Positions 1 to 12,730 are shown, numbered from the stretch's first letter. The stretch: 64,000 bases of DNA from Gongronella butleri (GCA_025201375.1 JAIWZP010000016.1:310001-374000), one strand, 5' to 3'. Notes: generated by a model from the letters alone, not told the origin. A program made the numbers and translations.

Positions 1-1140
1 TTTCCCAATTATTATAGCGATGTCTTGGTCAAATTCTTTTTTGATCATCACAATGAAATAAGCTCCATGGTTTGCTGTAAATTAGACGGGCTTGGTCGTC
101 TTTCCTAGAATGTTTGTTTGGCCGATGCATGACCTTTGTACGCCTGTGAAAGCCGTTCAAACATTACAAAAATTTTCAATTTCGAATTTCTCGGTAACTG
201 ATTTGACAACACACAACGATTTTAACATTTCGAAAGCATCTTTTGCATCTCTATCGAACGAGACCAGTATCATCGGTGGATGGCTAAAACTCGCAGAGAA
301 AATTCACTTTTTCATCAAAATATTTGATCGTGATTTGCCCGACAACGGTCTAATCGGCCCTCAATTTTTATTGCAGTTTTACTAACAAATAGGGGGACAA
401 ATCACCTAATTAGATGACTTGCGGTGCACTGGCTTGGGATTTAACTTTTTGCATCGGTCATTTTACCGGGCTGCAGCCCACTCAGCGCACAAAAATGTGC
501 AAAATAAAAAATAAAAAAATAAAATAAAATAAAATTTCCATGCAACCCACATAACCTATCATAATTTGGAAGTGTCAAACCTTAAATTTTAGCAAAAAAT
601 CCTGACCAAGGTAGGCAATTTTCTCAGTCGATCGCCGTTCATGCGTCACTCTTTGGGCTTTTTTCAAATGTTGGAGCGACTTGCCATTTTGTCAGCCAAT
701 AAGAAATTGTCGAAGTTACCTGTTTGGGATGCATTGATCACTCGGAGTTCGAAAAATTCAAATTAGGCATTTCTGAGATTGATATCTGTGACCCCTGAGT
801 GACCCCTGAATTTTTCAAAAGTGGTCGTAGCGCTTTGGGGGTTTAAACTTTTTTGTTGCAAATTTTGCGCCGAATTTGATGCAGGCATTTTTGAGCGGGG
901 TCGACCGTGCAGATGGCCAGATGAATGTAAAATATATTACAAATAAGAGTTTTTTGGTACTGTATTAAAGTCCAAAAAATCGAGCCCATGTTCTCGACAC
1001 CACCGGACTACAGTATACGGTAGTTTACGCCGGTATGCAGGTTTCATACTTTCATTGGCGGGAGTGCAGGCCGTAAAAACTTTCTGGAGGCACAGTAGGC
1101 GGGCAAAGTCTGAAAAACACGCATTGTTGTTTTTTAAAGG
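1..1140 (+). repeat. Dispersed repeat family R1, copy A
   Basis: This AT-rich stretch resembles 30,330-31,440 along its length by eye. Shared blocks include the run around 300-360 (TTTTTCATCAAAAT, then CAACGGTCTA), the block at 440-540 with the AAAATAAAATAAAAT run, and the block at 935-1140 with GGAGGCACAG. Part of it also matches 5,935-6,150. No convincing reading frame is seen in it. It is probably an old transposon remnant, but no termini could be defined because the window starts inside it. Confidence 0.6.
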
Positions 1141-2429
1141 CAAATGTGCATCTTTTTATAGTGAGTTTTTGCGCGGCGGTGGGCGGTGCTGCAAGCATTG
1201 AAGTGGCAGCATGCGCCCAATACTGCCCAGTAAGCTTTAAAATAAAATGAACAGATAAAAGAGTTTAATTTCGTGTAAAATACAAAATGGATACTGTACA
1301 GTATCATACGTAGTACTACAGTATTAGGCTGACGCGCCGACGCGAAGGCTGTTGCTTTTGTGCCCATTGAGCTGATTTCCAATGAAATGGACGCGTCGCG
1401 CACGTCGTGAGCGCTGAGCGGGGCCGTGATTATCGCTGCTGGTGCTAATGAGGCCTTAGAGGCAGTCCAGGCATATTTAAAGGGGCAGGTGCGCGAGATT
1501 GGCACGCGCAAAAGCTCAAAGCGCACCACGGCAAGACGGCGAGACGGCGTGCAATTGACGATTCTATACTCCGTGGATGATTGTTTCCACTCGCTTGCGC
1601 ATAATCTGCCAGTGAAGTTCAAGATGCATTTTTTTTTTCGAGCACACTCACACCCACGGACCACCGTGCACCGGTATGCGGCACAAATTATTTTACGCAG
1701 CTGTGCAAGACTTGCCACCGAATAGGCAGGCGTCGGCGGCTGATGCACGGCACCGCCAGCTGGAAACGTATTTGTAGCCGCAGACGTTGCCAATGGGCAT
1801 GACTTTGCTTTTTGCCGCAGCAGCACGAATGGGACGCGTTTTGGCAGCGCGCACAGCAGCTTGTGAGCCAGATGGTGGCGCGGCCTGCCTGTGGCGGCCA
1901 ACGATTTGCATCAAGCGTGGCAAGAGCGCGTGGTCCTGCTCAGGCACCAAATTGGCGCTGGCGTCACAAAAAAAGGGGTACTGTATGTGGCGGTCTTTTA
2001 ATACATAAAACGCGCTCGCCCTCCAATTTTTTTACGTCTCAAAGAAAAAAATGCGTCCAGGCCATTTGGCACTTGTGCGAATTGACGACGACAGCCGCAC
2101 ACCACCACTTCCGTAGTCTGACGCCGTGATCGCCGCACGCCTGGCCATGTTTGAAATGGGTGGCGTACAGTATGCCAGAGACACGCGACGCGCAGCAAAA
2201 AATGAGTCCGAGGGCCAAAGAGAACAAAAAAAAAAAACGCTTTTACTCTCTTTTTTGCCTCAAGGCGAGGGGGATCCTTGGGATGCTCATTTTCCTTGGT
2301 TGTGTTCAGCGCGCTCGGCGATTCAAGGAGGTTGCTTGCATTTGACGCGACTTTTGAAGCAAACACCAAGCATCCTCTTGTCAACAGGATGAGCGTGAAG
2401 AATGTTAGCCACAAGGACCGATACAATCT
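1141..2429. other. Gene-free stretch, nothing recognised
   Basis: Frames are open here by chance on both strands, but none shows a recognisable domain, splice structure or start context. Around 1,290-1,325 there is a small palindromic cluster built on ACTGTACAGT. The stretch may be an extension of the adjoining Mutator-type relic. Confidence 0.4.
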
Positions 2430-2888
2430 TGCACGTTTGGCGTGTCTGGCTACTGGGCGTCGACTGAAGCGACCGAATCGTTCACATGGGTTTTAAAATT
2501 ACTTCAGGAGCTTGTGTATGGACCCGGACGTTGGCTAGGCCATATTTTCATGCACTGTGCCAATGCCACCGACAAAATTCTCGTGCCAATTGGCACTGTG
2601 AGGCACCTGTGTGCCAGATGCACATCCGTCGTGAATTCGTGATCAGTGTGAACATGGAAGGACTTGCACAATGAGTCTTGGGAAAACGTGGAAAATGACC
2701 TCCATGCGATCTGCGAATCTGTCACAAAGGAGCAATTCAACAATGGATTTGCTGATTACACCTACGCAATGTCAGCTTCAAAGAACAAGGACTCTTTTCA
2801 GGCGTGTACGGAAAAGTATGAGCAGTGGATACATCAGCATGTTCACTTTAGCTGCATGAGCAGCAATCGCGTTTCCATAGAAACATAA
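2430..2888 (+). pseudogene. Probable Mutator-like (MULE) transposase relic
   Basis: Two stretches in the same forward frame (about 2,442-2,639 and 2,664-2,885), separated by an in-frame TGA near 2,640, carry residues reminiscent of MULE transposases. These are TEATESFTWVLKLLQEL, then a degraded cysteine/histidine segment, then NESWENVENDLHAI followed by SVTKEQFNNGFADY. In intact MULE proteins these correspond to the region around the catalytic core and the spacer before the SWIM zinc finger. No start, no full core and no terminal inverted repeats were found. The assignment is pattern recognition only and could be wrong. Confidence 0.35.
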
Positions 2889-3549
2889 AGCAATCACTTA
2901 CCAATGCTTTTTTTTTTTTGACTCCTTTGACCATTTTGATCTCTATTTTTTACAACCAGTCGGGGAGAAAAAAAAATGGACACCCTTCTTCGCACCCAAG
3001 CACAAGCGATAATAAGCAATTCTCTCTCTTTTTTTTTTCTTTGTCTTTTGCATGGCATTAAAAACCATCTTCTCGCCATTGTGCGCGTGCTCACCATGAC
3101 ACACCAGTCAAATCATCAAGGAATGGCAGGAAGCGTCCAAGGTGGCGCAGTTGAATAAAATAAAGTTCGCGCGCCAAACAGGGAAAAAATCGGCCAATAT
3201 GCCAATGTTCCGCCTTTTGGACGCCTCATTTTAACATGGGACAGTGCAAGGTTGTTCCATGCACATTTTCTCCCCATGGCACCAGGGTGGCAAATGGTCG
3301 GTTCAATGACGCCTTGGGTTCCCTGGTAGCACGGAAACAAATGTTTTACCAGGGAATTGGCCTCTCGCGGACATGGTGACCGAGCCGATCAACTCAGACA
3401 AGAGCAGATCAGTACAAACGGGGTTTCCAATGGAAGGGGGAGTGGACACAGCACCAGATCCGACTGCGGGCGCATGACGAAAGAGATTTAAAAAAAGGGA
3501 CGCCTCCTCCTTTTCCCACTTTTTTTTCTTTTCTTTCTTTCACACCCAA
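2889..3549. other. Upstream region of the flavin monooxygenase gene
   Basis: No gene is recognised. The last 70 bases before the ATG are strongly pyrimidine-rich (TTTTCCCACTTTTTTTTCTT and similar), a feature shared by several genes in this window. It is probably promoter plus 5' untranslated region. Confidence 0.4.
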
Positions 3550-5583
3550 ATGACCAACAACAACAAAAACGACTCAGCACCTCCTGCGCCTGCTCAGGCA
3601 CCGCAGGCACCTCCCTTTGAAGAAAAATCCGACGAGAGAGTGTTTGATGAGGCGATCGAGGTTGCCGAAGAGGCCCTACGCCATCCGCATCACTTTGACA
3701 GACCCATCCAACGTGTCATCGTTGTAGGTGCGGGCCCTGCTGGTGTAAGTTCAAATAGAGTTGCTTTGGAAACAGGGGCCATTGGTCGTACAAAAAGCCC
3801 AAATATCTCTGTTTTCTATTTTTTTTTTAAAAAAATGTGTGATAGCTACCTGCAGCCAAGGCTTTGCGCGATATGGGGTTGCATGTGACCGTTTACGAGC
3901 GTGCCGACACGGTGGGCGGCAACTGGTAAGAAAAAAAAAGAGGAATCCAGGCATATGGAAACGAAAAAAAGAGAGTTTCACGCGTGATCGATCGACAGGG
4001 CCTTCTCGGAGCACACGCAGGCGTTCCCACGCGTGCCTGAGTCCGAGGCGGACCAGGACGACCTGCGCAGCACCGGTTATCCGCCGGCGTCGCCGCCTGG
4101 GCCATCGCCAGTGCCGCTCTCCGACGACGTGCACGCGTTTCTGGCCAATCACCATCAACCACCGACGGCCTGCTACTTGGATTTGTTCAACAACACGCGC
4201 GTGCCCATGCTCGGGTCGCTGGAAATGGGCTGGCCAGCAGACACGCCCGAATATGTGCCACACACGTGCGTGCACCAGTATTACAAGGATTTCGCCGCCA
4301 AATTTGATTTGCTGCCGCTCATCCACTTCAACACCAGCCTTGACCACGTCAAAAAGGCCGACGATGGCCACTGGCACTTGGCCCTCACTAAGGTAACGCG
4401 CCTCGTAAACAATCAAGTCCAATTTGAAGCTGTAAACGATACCGCGGACGCCGTCGTCATTGCCACCGGCGAATACCACTCGCCCTTTGTCCCGCACGTT
4501 GCCGGCCTGCAGCAATTCCAAGCAGCCTTCCCGGAACGCGTCTTGCACACGAAACAATTCCGCGATCCCCATGATTACACAGGAAAAGTAAGCAAAGATA
4601 CGAAAAAAATATACAAAACATGTCGCTCACCTCCCTTTTTTTTTTTTTTTTTTTTTTAAAAAAAGCGTGTTCTCGTGATCGGCAGCAATGTGTCGGCAAT
4701 GGACGTGTCGCGTCTGGTGGAAAAGACAGCAGCCAAGGTGTATTTGTCGTTCCGTGGCGAATTCGAGTCGCCGGTGCCAATTTTGCGTGTTGTGCGCGGC
4801 ACACTGCCACCCACCGTGGAAAAAAGGGCATTCGTCCAACAATTTGGCACGTTGGACGCCAATGGCAACCTTGTGGACGACACCATCCATCTCGTCGATG
4901 GCACCGCCTTGGAAAACATTGACGTCGTTATTTGGGCCACCGGATATAGGAATAAGCTGCCGTTCCTTGGCGATATGCGTTCCGACGACGTAAAAGAGCT
5001 CACCACGCCCGGCAAGGTCGTCTTTAACACAAAGGGCCATTGGGGAATTGCCAATCTGTTCAAGTAAGACGCACACGCACAAAAAAAAAAAAAGACAGAG
5101 AAAGCGACGCGTCTCTTATCTCTTTTTACGTGATTTTTTTTTTCCAGGGACACGTTTGTAATGTCTGAGCCGTCACTGGCGATTGTGGGCTGCCCGTCGT
5201 TCATTCCGACGACCATGACTTTTGACACGCAGGCACGCGCTTTGGCGCGCGTTTGGTCCGGCAAGGCCACGCTGCCAACGCCTGAAAAGATGCTGGAGTT
5301 GCGCACGCGCCATGGCCCGCCGTGCGCGCCGTTTTTGATCGATGGCCCTGCCGATCGCAAGCGTGCCATGGCGACACTTGCATGGCTCAACCACCATGCT
5401 GAACACGCGCAATTGCACGACGTGCCGACCCTGGTCGGCCCGCCAAAGGAATGGGACCCGCTCTGGGAGCAAAGCTTCGTCACCTGGAACGAACACATCA
5501 AGGACCAGGAGCGCCAGGCAAAGGAACTTAGACAAAAGCGTCTGAACGCGAAAATCAACGCCACCGCGACCGTCCCTGCTTAG
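3550..5583 (+). CDS. Flavin-containing monooxygenase (FMO family)
   Basis: Predicted 565-residue protein from exons 3550-3744, 3846-3925, 3999-4587, 4666-5063 and 5148-5583, all with GT-AG introns. The family uses FAD and NADPH to oxygenate soft nucleophiles such as sulfur or nitrogen in small molecules. Visible: the N-terminal FAD Rossmann motif VIVVGAGPAG (glycines at 60, 62, 65), followed in exon 2 by an ADP-binding strand ending in YERADTVGGNW. An FMO-type stretch LHTKQFRDPHDYTGK follows at the end of exon 3. The second Rossmann segment RVLVIGSNVSAMD is at 289-301, and WATGYRNKLPF lies in the C-terminal half. The first splice join restores the FAD motif continuity (GPAG then LPAAKALRDMG), which supports it. 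An N-terminal extension of about 50 residues precedes the FAD motif. Substrate cannot be told from sequence. Confidence 0.9.
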
Positions 5584-5934
5584 ATCTGTCCCTTTAAAAC
5601 GAAATGGCTCATTAAAGACCGGGAAGGGAACGCCGCGTGCACCTGTTAGAAATCTTTGGGTGGGGGGAACACCACCCTAAAATCTATGATAAACTCATCC
5701 GTGACAAAGATTCAAAAGCAAAAGATGCAAAAAGGGTCTCCAAAAGGCTGCCTTTAATGCCATATATAATTTCCACACCTCTGCCATTATTATAGGCTAT
5801 CTCGGTACCGTCTCGCTCTTTTTAAAAAGCCTTGAAACCTGGAGGTCAATCAGGCGATTGAGATGAAATACAAAAGTGACACTGTAGTTTCTATTAATTA
5901 CACATCCAGCCTTACAGTACAAATATGAGATTTT

Positions 5935-6150
5935 CGGCAATTTCGAGTCCAAAAAAAATCGGGCGGATTCATCTGGAGCGGATTCATCTAGAGTACTGGG
6001 CTATAGTTTAAGCCGTGTCGCATTTTTCTTAGGCGGGCAAGGTGGCTGTAAAAAAATTCTGGAGGCACAGCAGGTCGTCAAAATCCGAAAAACACGCTCT
6101 TTGGTGTTTGAAAGGTAAAAATGTAAGTTTTTATACAGTGTTTCGCTATG
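5935..6150 (+). repeat. Dispersed repeat family R1, copy B (partial)
   Basis: The segment starting TTTCGAGTCCAAAAAAAATC and ending near the GTGTTTGAAAGGTAAA block matches 31,265-31,440 and, more weakly, 945-1,140. It is a fragment of R1 with no surrounding R1 sequence. Confidence 0.6.
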
Positions 6151-7177
6151 TTGCAGATATTGGAGTGACAGCATGCGCTAGACTTTGCCCGCTGAGCTTA
6201 GTAATTGGAGAGATCAACACTTTTTTTGTTTTTAAAATCTTAAATCAAGAATATGGTGTCTTTGTGCATTTTCTCTGGTGCTAATGGTGGATGATTTTTT
6301 TTTATCAAACTATAGTTTGCACAGGACAAAAGACATGTCTTCCATAAATGTTTAATCACCGCCATGTTCCAAACAGGGAGCATAACATGCATGAATCATG
6401 ATTTTTTTGTGGTTGTCGCATGTATCACATCAACAGCCTCATTGAATTGATTCATATACACCACCATCGTGTAACTACAGCTCGTTTCAGGTTAATTTAG
6501 CGATAGCGGTTTGTCTGTCGGGGCCATCCATCAGGTACAGTAATATCATAATTCCATGACGCAACACAAAAAGGAATGCATGTCGTGGGCGTTGACAATT
6601 CAGTGCATGCAGCGCTTGACCAATACGGCAAAGAACAACGTCGGGTCTGGTCCTGCCCCTGCAGAGGCGATTACACACGGAGTCATGTGTGTGTGTGTGG
6701 TCTTGACAAGAAAAATCGCAACCCAAATGGTCTTAAACGAGCAAACGACACGAAAAGTAGGGCGATGCACGACGAGCGCGCGCTCAAGGGCAAATCAGAA
6801 CAGGGAAACAGAGCACCAGAGTAAGGGTATGTCGGAAGAAGCACAGGGGAAAAGCAAGATCAGGGCAGTGTGCGCGTCGGACACAAAAAACGAGAAGCGT
6901 AAAAAAATGCGCGCGCCAGGGCAAGGAGAGACAAAAGGAGAGCCAAGGGATTACAGTATGCTTATCAAAAAAAGGTAGACGTCATTGGGAACGTAAAGAA
7001 AAATGGCGTGATGCGAGCAAAGAGCCAGGAGGTCAACAGGGATAGGTAATCAGAATTGACACGGAAAGAACGCGTAGCAAGGGATACAACCAAGGAAAAA
7101 GCGAGAGAAAGGGCTTTTAAGACTTGTAAAAAGTAGCCAGAGGAACGGTAAACAAGGAGCAACCAAAAAAAAAAAAA

Positions 7178-7560
7178 AGCTGCTTGTGATCGATCGAAAG
7201 GGGCTGGGTTCACCGCCTTTAGCTCCACCCTCCCCACCTCCATTGCCAAATATAATAGAAAACAGGTTTTTAGACAAAAAAGGACACTTCTGGAACAAAT
7301 GCGAATGCCAGGGACAAGTCTAGCCAGCCAAATTAGAAGCTCACACCCATCGTCCTAGCGTTTGATAAAAAAAAATTACTTGCTAATGAGCGATCAAGAT
7401 AGGGGTCTTCGCCGCCTATGGCTCCACCTCCATTGCCAATTATAATAGAAAGCAGGTTTTTTCAAACATGGATTTTCTGGAACTAATGCGAACACCAGGG
7501 ACATGTCAAGCAAACCAATCTAGAAGCGCACAAGCATCACCGTCCGGGCGTATAATAACG
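7178..7560 (+). repeat. Imperfect tandem duplication, two copies of about 185 bp
   Basis: Copy 1 (about 7,178-7,365) and copy 2 (about 7,378-7,560) share in the same order: CCTCCATTGCCAA, TATAATAGAAA, CAGGTTTTT, TCTGGAAC, AATGCGAA, CCAGGGACA and TCTAGAAGC-like blocks. No coding potential is seen. Function unknown. Confidence 0.65.
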
Positions 7561-9645
7561 AAAGAAATGACATCGAGAAATGACAGGAAACAGACAAAAC
7601 AACGCCATCTTTGTTTTCACCCCTAAAAAAAATGAACTCCAAGAAGCATTGGAGACAACAAGATGACAAAGCTGATCCCAAACCCCCAACCATCCATCTA
7701 CAGCAGAACTGAAACCAAAAACGCAAGATTGCAGGATGAACGCGCATGACGTAAACAAAAAAAAAAAAATAGAGCAAACCACGTTCTCTCTCTCCCTTCC
7801 CCACTCTCTCTCTCTCTCTCTCTTGCCCTCCATGGCTCCCACGCACACACACGCACTTGCACGCGGTTCCTCTCTTAGACCATATCATTTTTTTTTAATC
7901 GCACACGCCATATTGGTTAACACAAGAAAAAAAGAAGCGTCCCCCTTTTTTTTCAGGGTCAATCGTCGCCCAATTTGGACCATTTAATCTTGGATGCCTT
8001 TTTTTTTTAATGTCTCTCCCTTTGAGTCCCCCCTTTTTTGTCAACGATGGCACTAGCTGTCGCCAGAGGAGAGGGCGCGCTTCTTTTTTTTCTTGGGGAG
8101 GTGCCGCGCAGCAACATGTCCCCCTTTTTTTTTGTGCCCTCCTTGCCGTCCATCCAGTCCAAGCATCTCGGTTCAGGTTCTCGATATAGCGGCGAAAACT
8201 CAATCGCTTCAAATTTGCCATGTTCATTTTAGATCGCGATTTAGCATATATGTCAATGGATTTTTTTTTTTTTACTTTGTTCCGTCGTTCTACCAAAAGC
8301 TAAACGCACTGGGCTAACATGGTCCAAGCCCACGTCGTCTCCTTTTGCTCCCCCCTCCCCCCAATGGATTGTAATTCGACCCGTCTCGAGCAAAGGATGG
8401 GTCTGATGACCTATGGAGAACAGCAATGCAAGGTGAAAAAAAAGAAATTGAGGGGGATTGCCCCAAGGGATCCTCTGGATTTTTTTTTCATGCTCTTGCA
8501 ACGTCTTGCACAAGGTGAGGGATATGCTCCAGACGATTTTTTTTGCCTCTTTCCTTGCCCTTACGCGGATCCCGCCTCATCGGATAAACCGCGCCAAAGT
8601 GGAATAAAAAAGGGGGGGGCAGCAGGATTACATTAGCAAAGTGGAGTTCCAAGGAGCCCGTTTGTCTGCGGGCAAGGGCAGTGTCAGGGCAAAGCTAGAG
8701 TGGAATCCCCCACACTTTTTTTTTTTTTTTTTTTTTTTACAAATTCAACCACAAATGCACGCGCGCGCGCACCGCGCATCCAATGGGGGGGGGAGACAGA
8801 CTGATACAACGCAGGCCCTGGGGCGCTGTCGATCCTCATGCCACTTTTTTTTTTTTGATTGCATTGAAATGAAAAAAAGCAGCATTTTGCATGAAAATCC
8901 CTTACCGAGACAGTTGTTTTTGTGATTCACGTACATGAAAAAAAAGGGGATTGCTGATGTGGATGTGATAAAAAAGAAGAAAACGAGCGAGAGCGCGCGC
9001 ACATCATGTGAGGTTCTACTTGGAAAATCGTGCCCATTAGAAGAAGCGCGAACCCCCCCTTTTTTCTTTTGCATCCCCCTCCCCCAGCCAAAACACGAGG
9101 CGCCAATTTCCGTCCTCATTCAGCAACGCACGCGCACTCCCTGTCTCGCGCCTTGCCCCTCCCCCTCCCCTCGGTTGCCAAATTAGTCTCCCTCCAAAAC
9201 AAAAAGCAGACGCAGGGTAAGTTGTCATGACAATGGGATCATAGGACTGTGCTTTATTAGAGTTGGGCTGTGTATACACTGCAAAAAAAAGAAAAAAAAA
9301 GCGAGAAAAAAAAGGGGAAACTTGGGATGGGGAGCGCGTGAAAAAAATAGACAAGGAGAAATGCTCGAAAAAAAAAATGAAGATGGTGGTCACTAACATC
9401 CAAACGTTTAGAGTATAAAGAAGTGAGAATAATAAAATCAAGGTAGTATAAAAATAAGAATAGAGATGGGGAGGAGGCGGTATCGTCCTGGGGAAGGGGT
9501 GCGTATAAATAAAGAAAAGAGAAAAAAGAACTGGGCAATAAAAAAAAAGTGGTATAATACACAAACAAAAGATAAAGCGACGGATAAATAAGAATGAAAG
9601 TGGGAGCGCGCAAAAAGATAAAAAAAAAAAAAGGGGATGGGGGGC

Positions 9646-10410
9646 CTAATAGAGCAGTAATGAATGAATGGATGGCAACGTGGGGCGTTCAATGGTGCGA
9701 GAGTGTGGTTTTTCGAGGCATGGCAAGGCAATTGGGGAGTATTCATCCTTTTGCTGATGGCAAGGTGAGTGAGGGAGGTTGCCATTGAGCGACCATCGTC
9801 GGTCGGGGAGCGGCTCGACAAAGAAAGACGAGCGGCGCACGACATCCGAGTGTGACATGCGTGGGATATCTGCGGAATCCGTCGACGTACAAGTAGACAG
9901 TGCTGGCGATGGTGGCAGAGAGATGGCCGCCATGGGAGATGTCTTGGAGGACGCATAATCGGCATGGTGCGGCGGCGATAGCGGCGCAATCGCATGGTGA
10001 GGCACAGGGGCACGCACCACCAACGAGGAAACCGACGATTTACGCAGAGGATGCGTTTCATGATGGTGGTGATGATGATGAGCATGAGGATGGTGCAGAC
10101 CCGCCGCATGATTCAAATGGTGGTGAACAGCATGAGGATGATGATAATGGTGATGGTGGTGCCTGTCAAGTCCGCGCTGATGATGATGATGATGGTGCTG
10201 GCGCGCGGCATTGTGTGTCCTCGAATGCCGCGTGAGCTCATCCGATCGCGAGAATCGCTTGCCACACCCCGGGAACGTGCAAGGATGCGGCTTCTCACCC
10301 GTGTGTGTGCGGATGTGCCGCGTTCGGTGCTCCAAACGGAAAAATGCCTTGGAACACATCGTGCATTTGTAGCGACGCTGCGCAGTGGAGCTAGGTTTCT
10401 TCTGCATCAT
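9646..10410 (-). CDS. C2H2 zinc-finger regulator with CREA/MIG1-type fingers
   Basis: Single-exon, 254 residues, starting at the double Met encoded at 10,410-10,405. Two adjacent fingers lie at the very N-terminus: C16-C19-H32-H36 with helix [10 protein letters not shown], and C44-C49-H62-H66 with helix [10 protein letters not shown], joined by the TGEKP linker. These helices are the ones used by ascomycete carbon-catabolite repressors CreA/Mig1, which bind GC-rich (SYGGRG) promoter sites. After the fingers comes a long His-rich stretch, then Ser/Pro-rich low-complexity sequence. The frame is open 48 codons further upstream, but that extension is phenylalanine/lysine-rich translation of homopolymers, so the later Met was chosen. 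A carbon-repression role is inferred from the fingers only. The protein is shorter than Mig1/CreA and has no recognisable repression domain. Confidence 0.82.
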   Translation of the reverse strand: MMQKKPSSTAQRRYKCTMCSKAFFRLEHRTRHIRTHTGEKPHPCTFPGCGKRFSRSDELTRHSRTHNAARQHHHHHHQRGLDRHHHHHYHHPHAVHHHLNHAAGLHHPHAHHHHHHHETHPLRKSSVSSLVVRAPVPHHAIAPLSPPHHADYASSKTSPMAAISLPPSPALSTCTSTDSADIPRMSHSDVVRRSSFFVEPLPDRRWSLNGNLPHSPCHQQKDEYSPIALPCLEKPHSRTIERPTLPSIHSLLLY

Positions 10411-10513
10411 GGGCAATTGGGAGAAAGAGAGAAAGAATGGTGGAAAAACAAGCCAAAAAGAAGTGTTTGATTGAAAGAAAAAGAAAAAAGACATCTTGCC
10501 CTGAATGCATGAT

Positions 10514-10522
10514 CCTTTTATA
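10514..10522 (-). promoter_or_regulatory. TATA box of the zinc-finger gene
   Basis: On the minus strand this reads TATAAAAGG, about 105 bases before the ATG at 10,410. Position and sequence fit a core promoter element. Untested. Confidence 0.5.
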
Positions 10523-12730
10523 CGTTTTTTTTTTTCAAAAAAAAGGAGACACAAGGGGAAGCAAAGGGAGCAAAATGAATAGCCAGGCTAAAGGATGCGC
10601 GTGTGTAGCACTTTTTTTTTTTTCGAGAGGAGCATTTCAAAAAAAATTATCAGAAAGACACCCAATGCCTGTCTTTTGTCATCAAGCATCATCCATCATC
10701 ATCTTATGCTTCATTCGTGCAAACAATGGGCCAAACATAGCAATTGTGATCTCCATTCATGCGTCGTTTTATTCCCAATTTTGTGGAAAATGTATAAAGT
10801 GCTGGCGTGGGGAGGGGGGTCAACCATGAAAAAGACCCAAAAAATAACAGAGCAGCGGCAAAGTCCACGAGTTTGGCATCAAGGCACACGCTCGAGATTT
10901 CAAGACGATCGATCATGGCCATGGCTCATGAGCAACGTTTTCCCTCCCAAAGGTGCCTGTTGCACCCTTGCTTACATGTTGTGCAACACCTTTTTTTTTT
11001 CTTCTTACCCCTTTCTCCTTTTTAAACTTTAATTCGTTCATGCTCCTTATTTTGGAATGCCTCGCTGTATACCGGATTTGGCTTAATGCGATCGGATCAC
11101 TCTTTTTTGCAAAAAAGAAGGACAGAAGTCGAGAATACAGCCATTGAGGCTGACGCGAGTGATGGAGAACGAGAAGGGGGAGGGGGAGGGCATGGACCAA
11201 CTTTGAGAAAGCAAAAAAAAAAAAAAACAGCAGAACGAGCGAGGGCTCCCCCGCTTTTTTTTTTTTATTAATGTCGTTCAAGTGCATGGGCCCTCTTTGC
11301 GCGCTTTCTTCAAGCCTGTTCTCCCTCGTCCTTTTTTTAGGTCCTTCTCCCCCAATTGCCTAAATGACAGGCCATCGCGAAAACAAAAAGGTCAAAAAAG
11401 TCCATTCGTACATGCAGCTCAAATCATGGACCAAAATGGCAAAATCCCCAGTCTCCATTGTTTACTCATCCTCCATGGCAATGCAAAATGTCTCTTTTTT
11501 TTGGGGGGGGGAGGAGGACAACACGAATGTCAGTCAAAAGATCAAGCTCCCCCATCTTGTCGCTCCCCCCAAAAAGCACGACGAAGATACAGGTTAGAAG
11601 TCGGGGATGAGGGGGAACATTGTCAAGTGACGTGTGACGACAAGGACGACAAGGACGACACACGCGCGTTTGTGAGAGGGAGGGGGGTAGAAAAGGGAAA
11701 GAAGGATCCTGGCACTGGATGGAAAACGCAAAGCGGCGTGTCGTTCCTGGTTTTTTTTTTTTTTTTTCGTTTTTTAATACACACATGGCTCTTTTTTTTC
11801 TTTCTTGCGTGGGCAAGAGGGTAAAAGAAGCCCTTGCTTTTTTTTTTTCATTAATCCCGCCTTTTTTAAACTCGTGGGGGTGCTAATAAGCGAAGTAAAA
11901 GGGAACGGGGGTGCAAAAAGGAAAGGAGAAAAGGCAGTATGGCAGCCTTCAGTCTCAATGGATTAATTGAAGCTTCACGGTGGGAAAAAAAAGAGCGAGC
12001 AATTGGTAAGCAGCGTGACGCAAGAGGACCGGGGGGCGTCGCATGGAAAGGTGGAAAAGGGAGGGGGAGAGGGTCATTGCTAACAGGGATGATCCTTTCC
12101 ATCTCATTTTGCAAAAAAAAAAAAAGCCCATCCTGACCGCGTGTTTCTGGGTTGTTGTCTGCAGTCTAAGAAGCGAGGGAAACGGGATGCATTGAGCTCG
12201 TGTGCGTGCGTTTTGCCATGCACACCCAGGGTCTTTTTTTTTTTGTTTTATTTTGCCTCCATGATTTTTTTATTCATTTAGATGAATTAGGAGCTTGTGC
12301 GTTCAAAAGACGCGCGTGTAAATCAAAGCGCGTACGTGGGCAGAGGTACGTGCTGTGTCAGGTGATCAAAAAGACAAGGTAGGCAAACGAAAAAGGCACG
12401 TAAAACAAAGAAAGGGGAGACAACACGAGCATCGATGCGACATGCGAGACATAGAAGGTGCAAATTGAGAGCGAAGGAGCAATGATTAAACATAAAACAA
12501 GATTTAAGGAGACAGAAACAAGGGGACGGGGGGCTCAGGGTCCTCCCAAAAAGGTGCAAAAAAGGGGAGGAGGGGAGGGGAGAGGAAAATCGAGGGGAAA
12601 TAAGAAAGACACTTAGTTGGGCTTGTCCATTGTTCCACGGGGGAGGGGGGGGGACAAGGCCAATTGGGTCATCCAAGAAAGTTTGTGTTTGTTTTATTGT
12701 CAAGTTTGTAAAAAAAAAAATTCAAGAAAT
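10523..12730. other. Gene-free stretch upstream of the zinc-finger gene
   Basis: No gene is recognised. The region is rich in A/T and G/C homopolymers (for example the G/A-rich run near 12,540-12,590). The last few hundred bases (12,320-12,730) are the 3' flank of the minus-strand asparaginyl-tRNA synthetase gene. Confidence 0.4.

Larger units (their letters stand above)
5584..9645. other. 4-kb gene-free stretch with repeats and homopolymers
   Basis: No domain-bearing or spliced gene could be built here on either strand. It contains a partial R1 repeat (5,935-6,150), a tandem duplication (7,178-7,560), a CT microsatellite (about 7,795-7,823) and many A or T runs of 8-22. The part from 9,250 to 9,645 is the 3' flank of the minus-strand zinc-finger gene. 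A non-coding RNA cannot be excluded. Confidence 0.4.

Noticed and set aside
1134..1901. 255-codon minus-strand frame
   Set aside because: No recognisable domain, unusual residue mix, and a competing plus-strand frame of equal quality. Treated as chance.
3751..4572. Long minus-strand frame opposite the monooxygenase
   Set aside because: Antisense shadow of exons 2 and 3; no domain.
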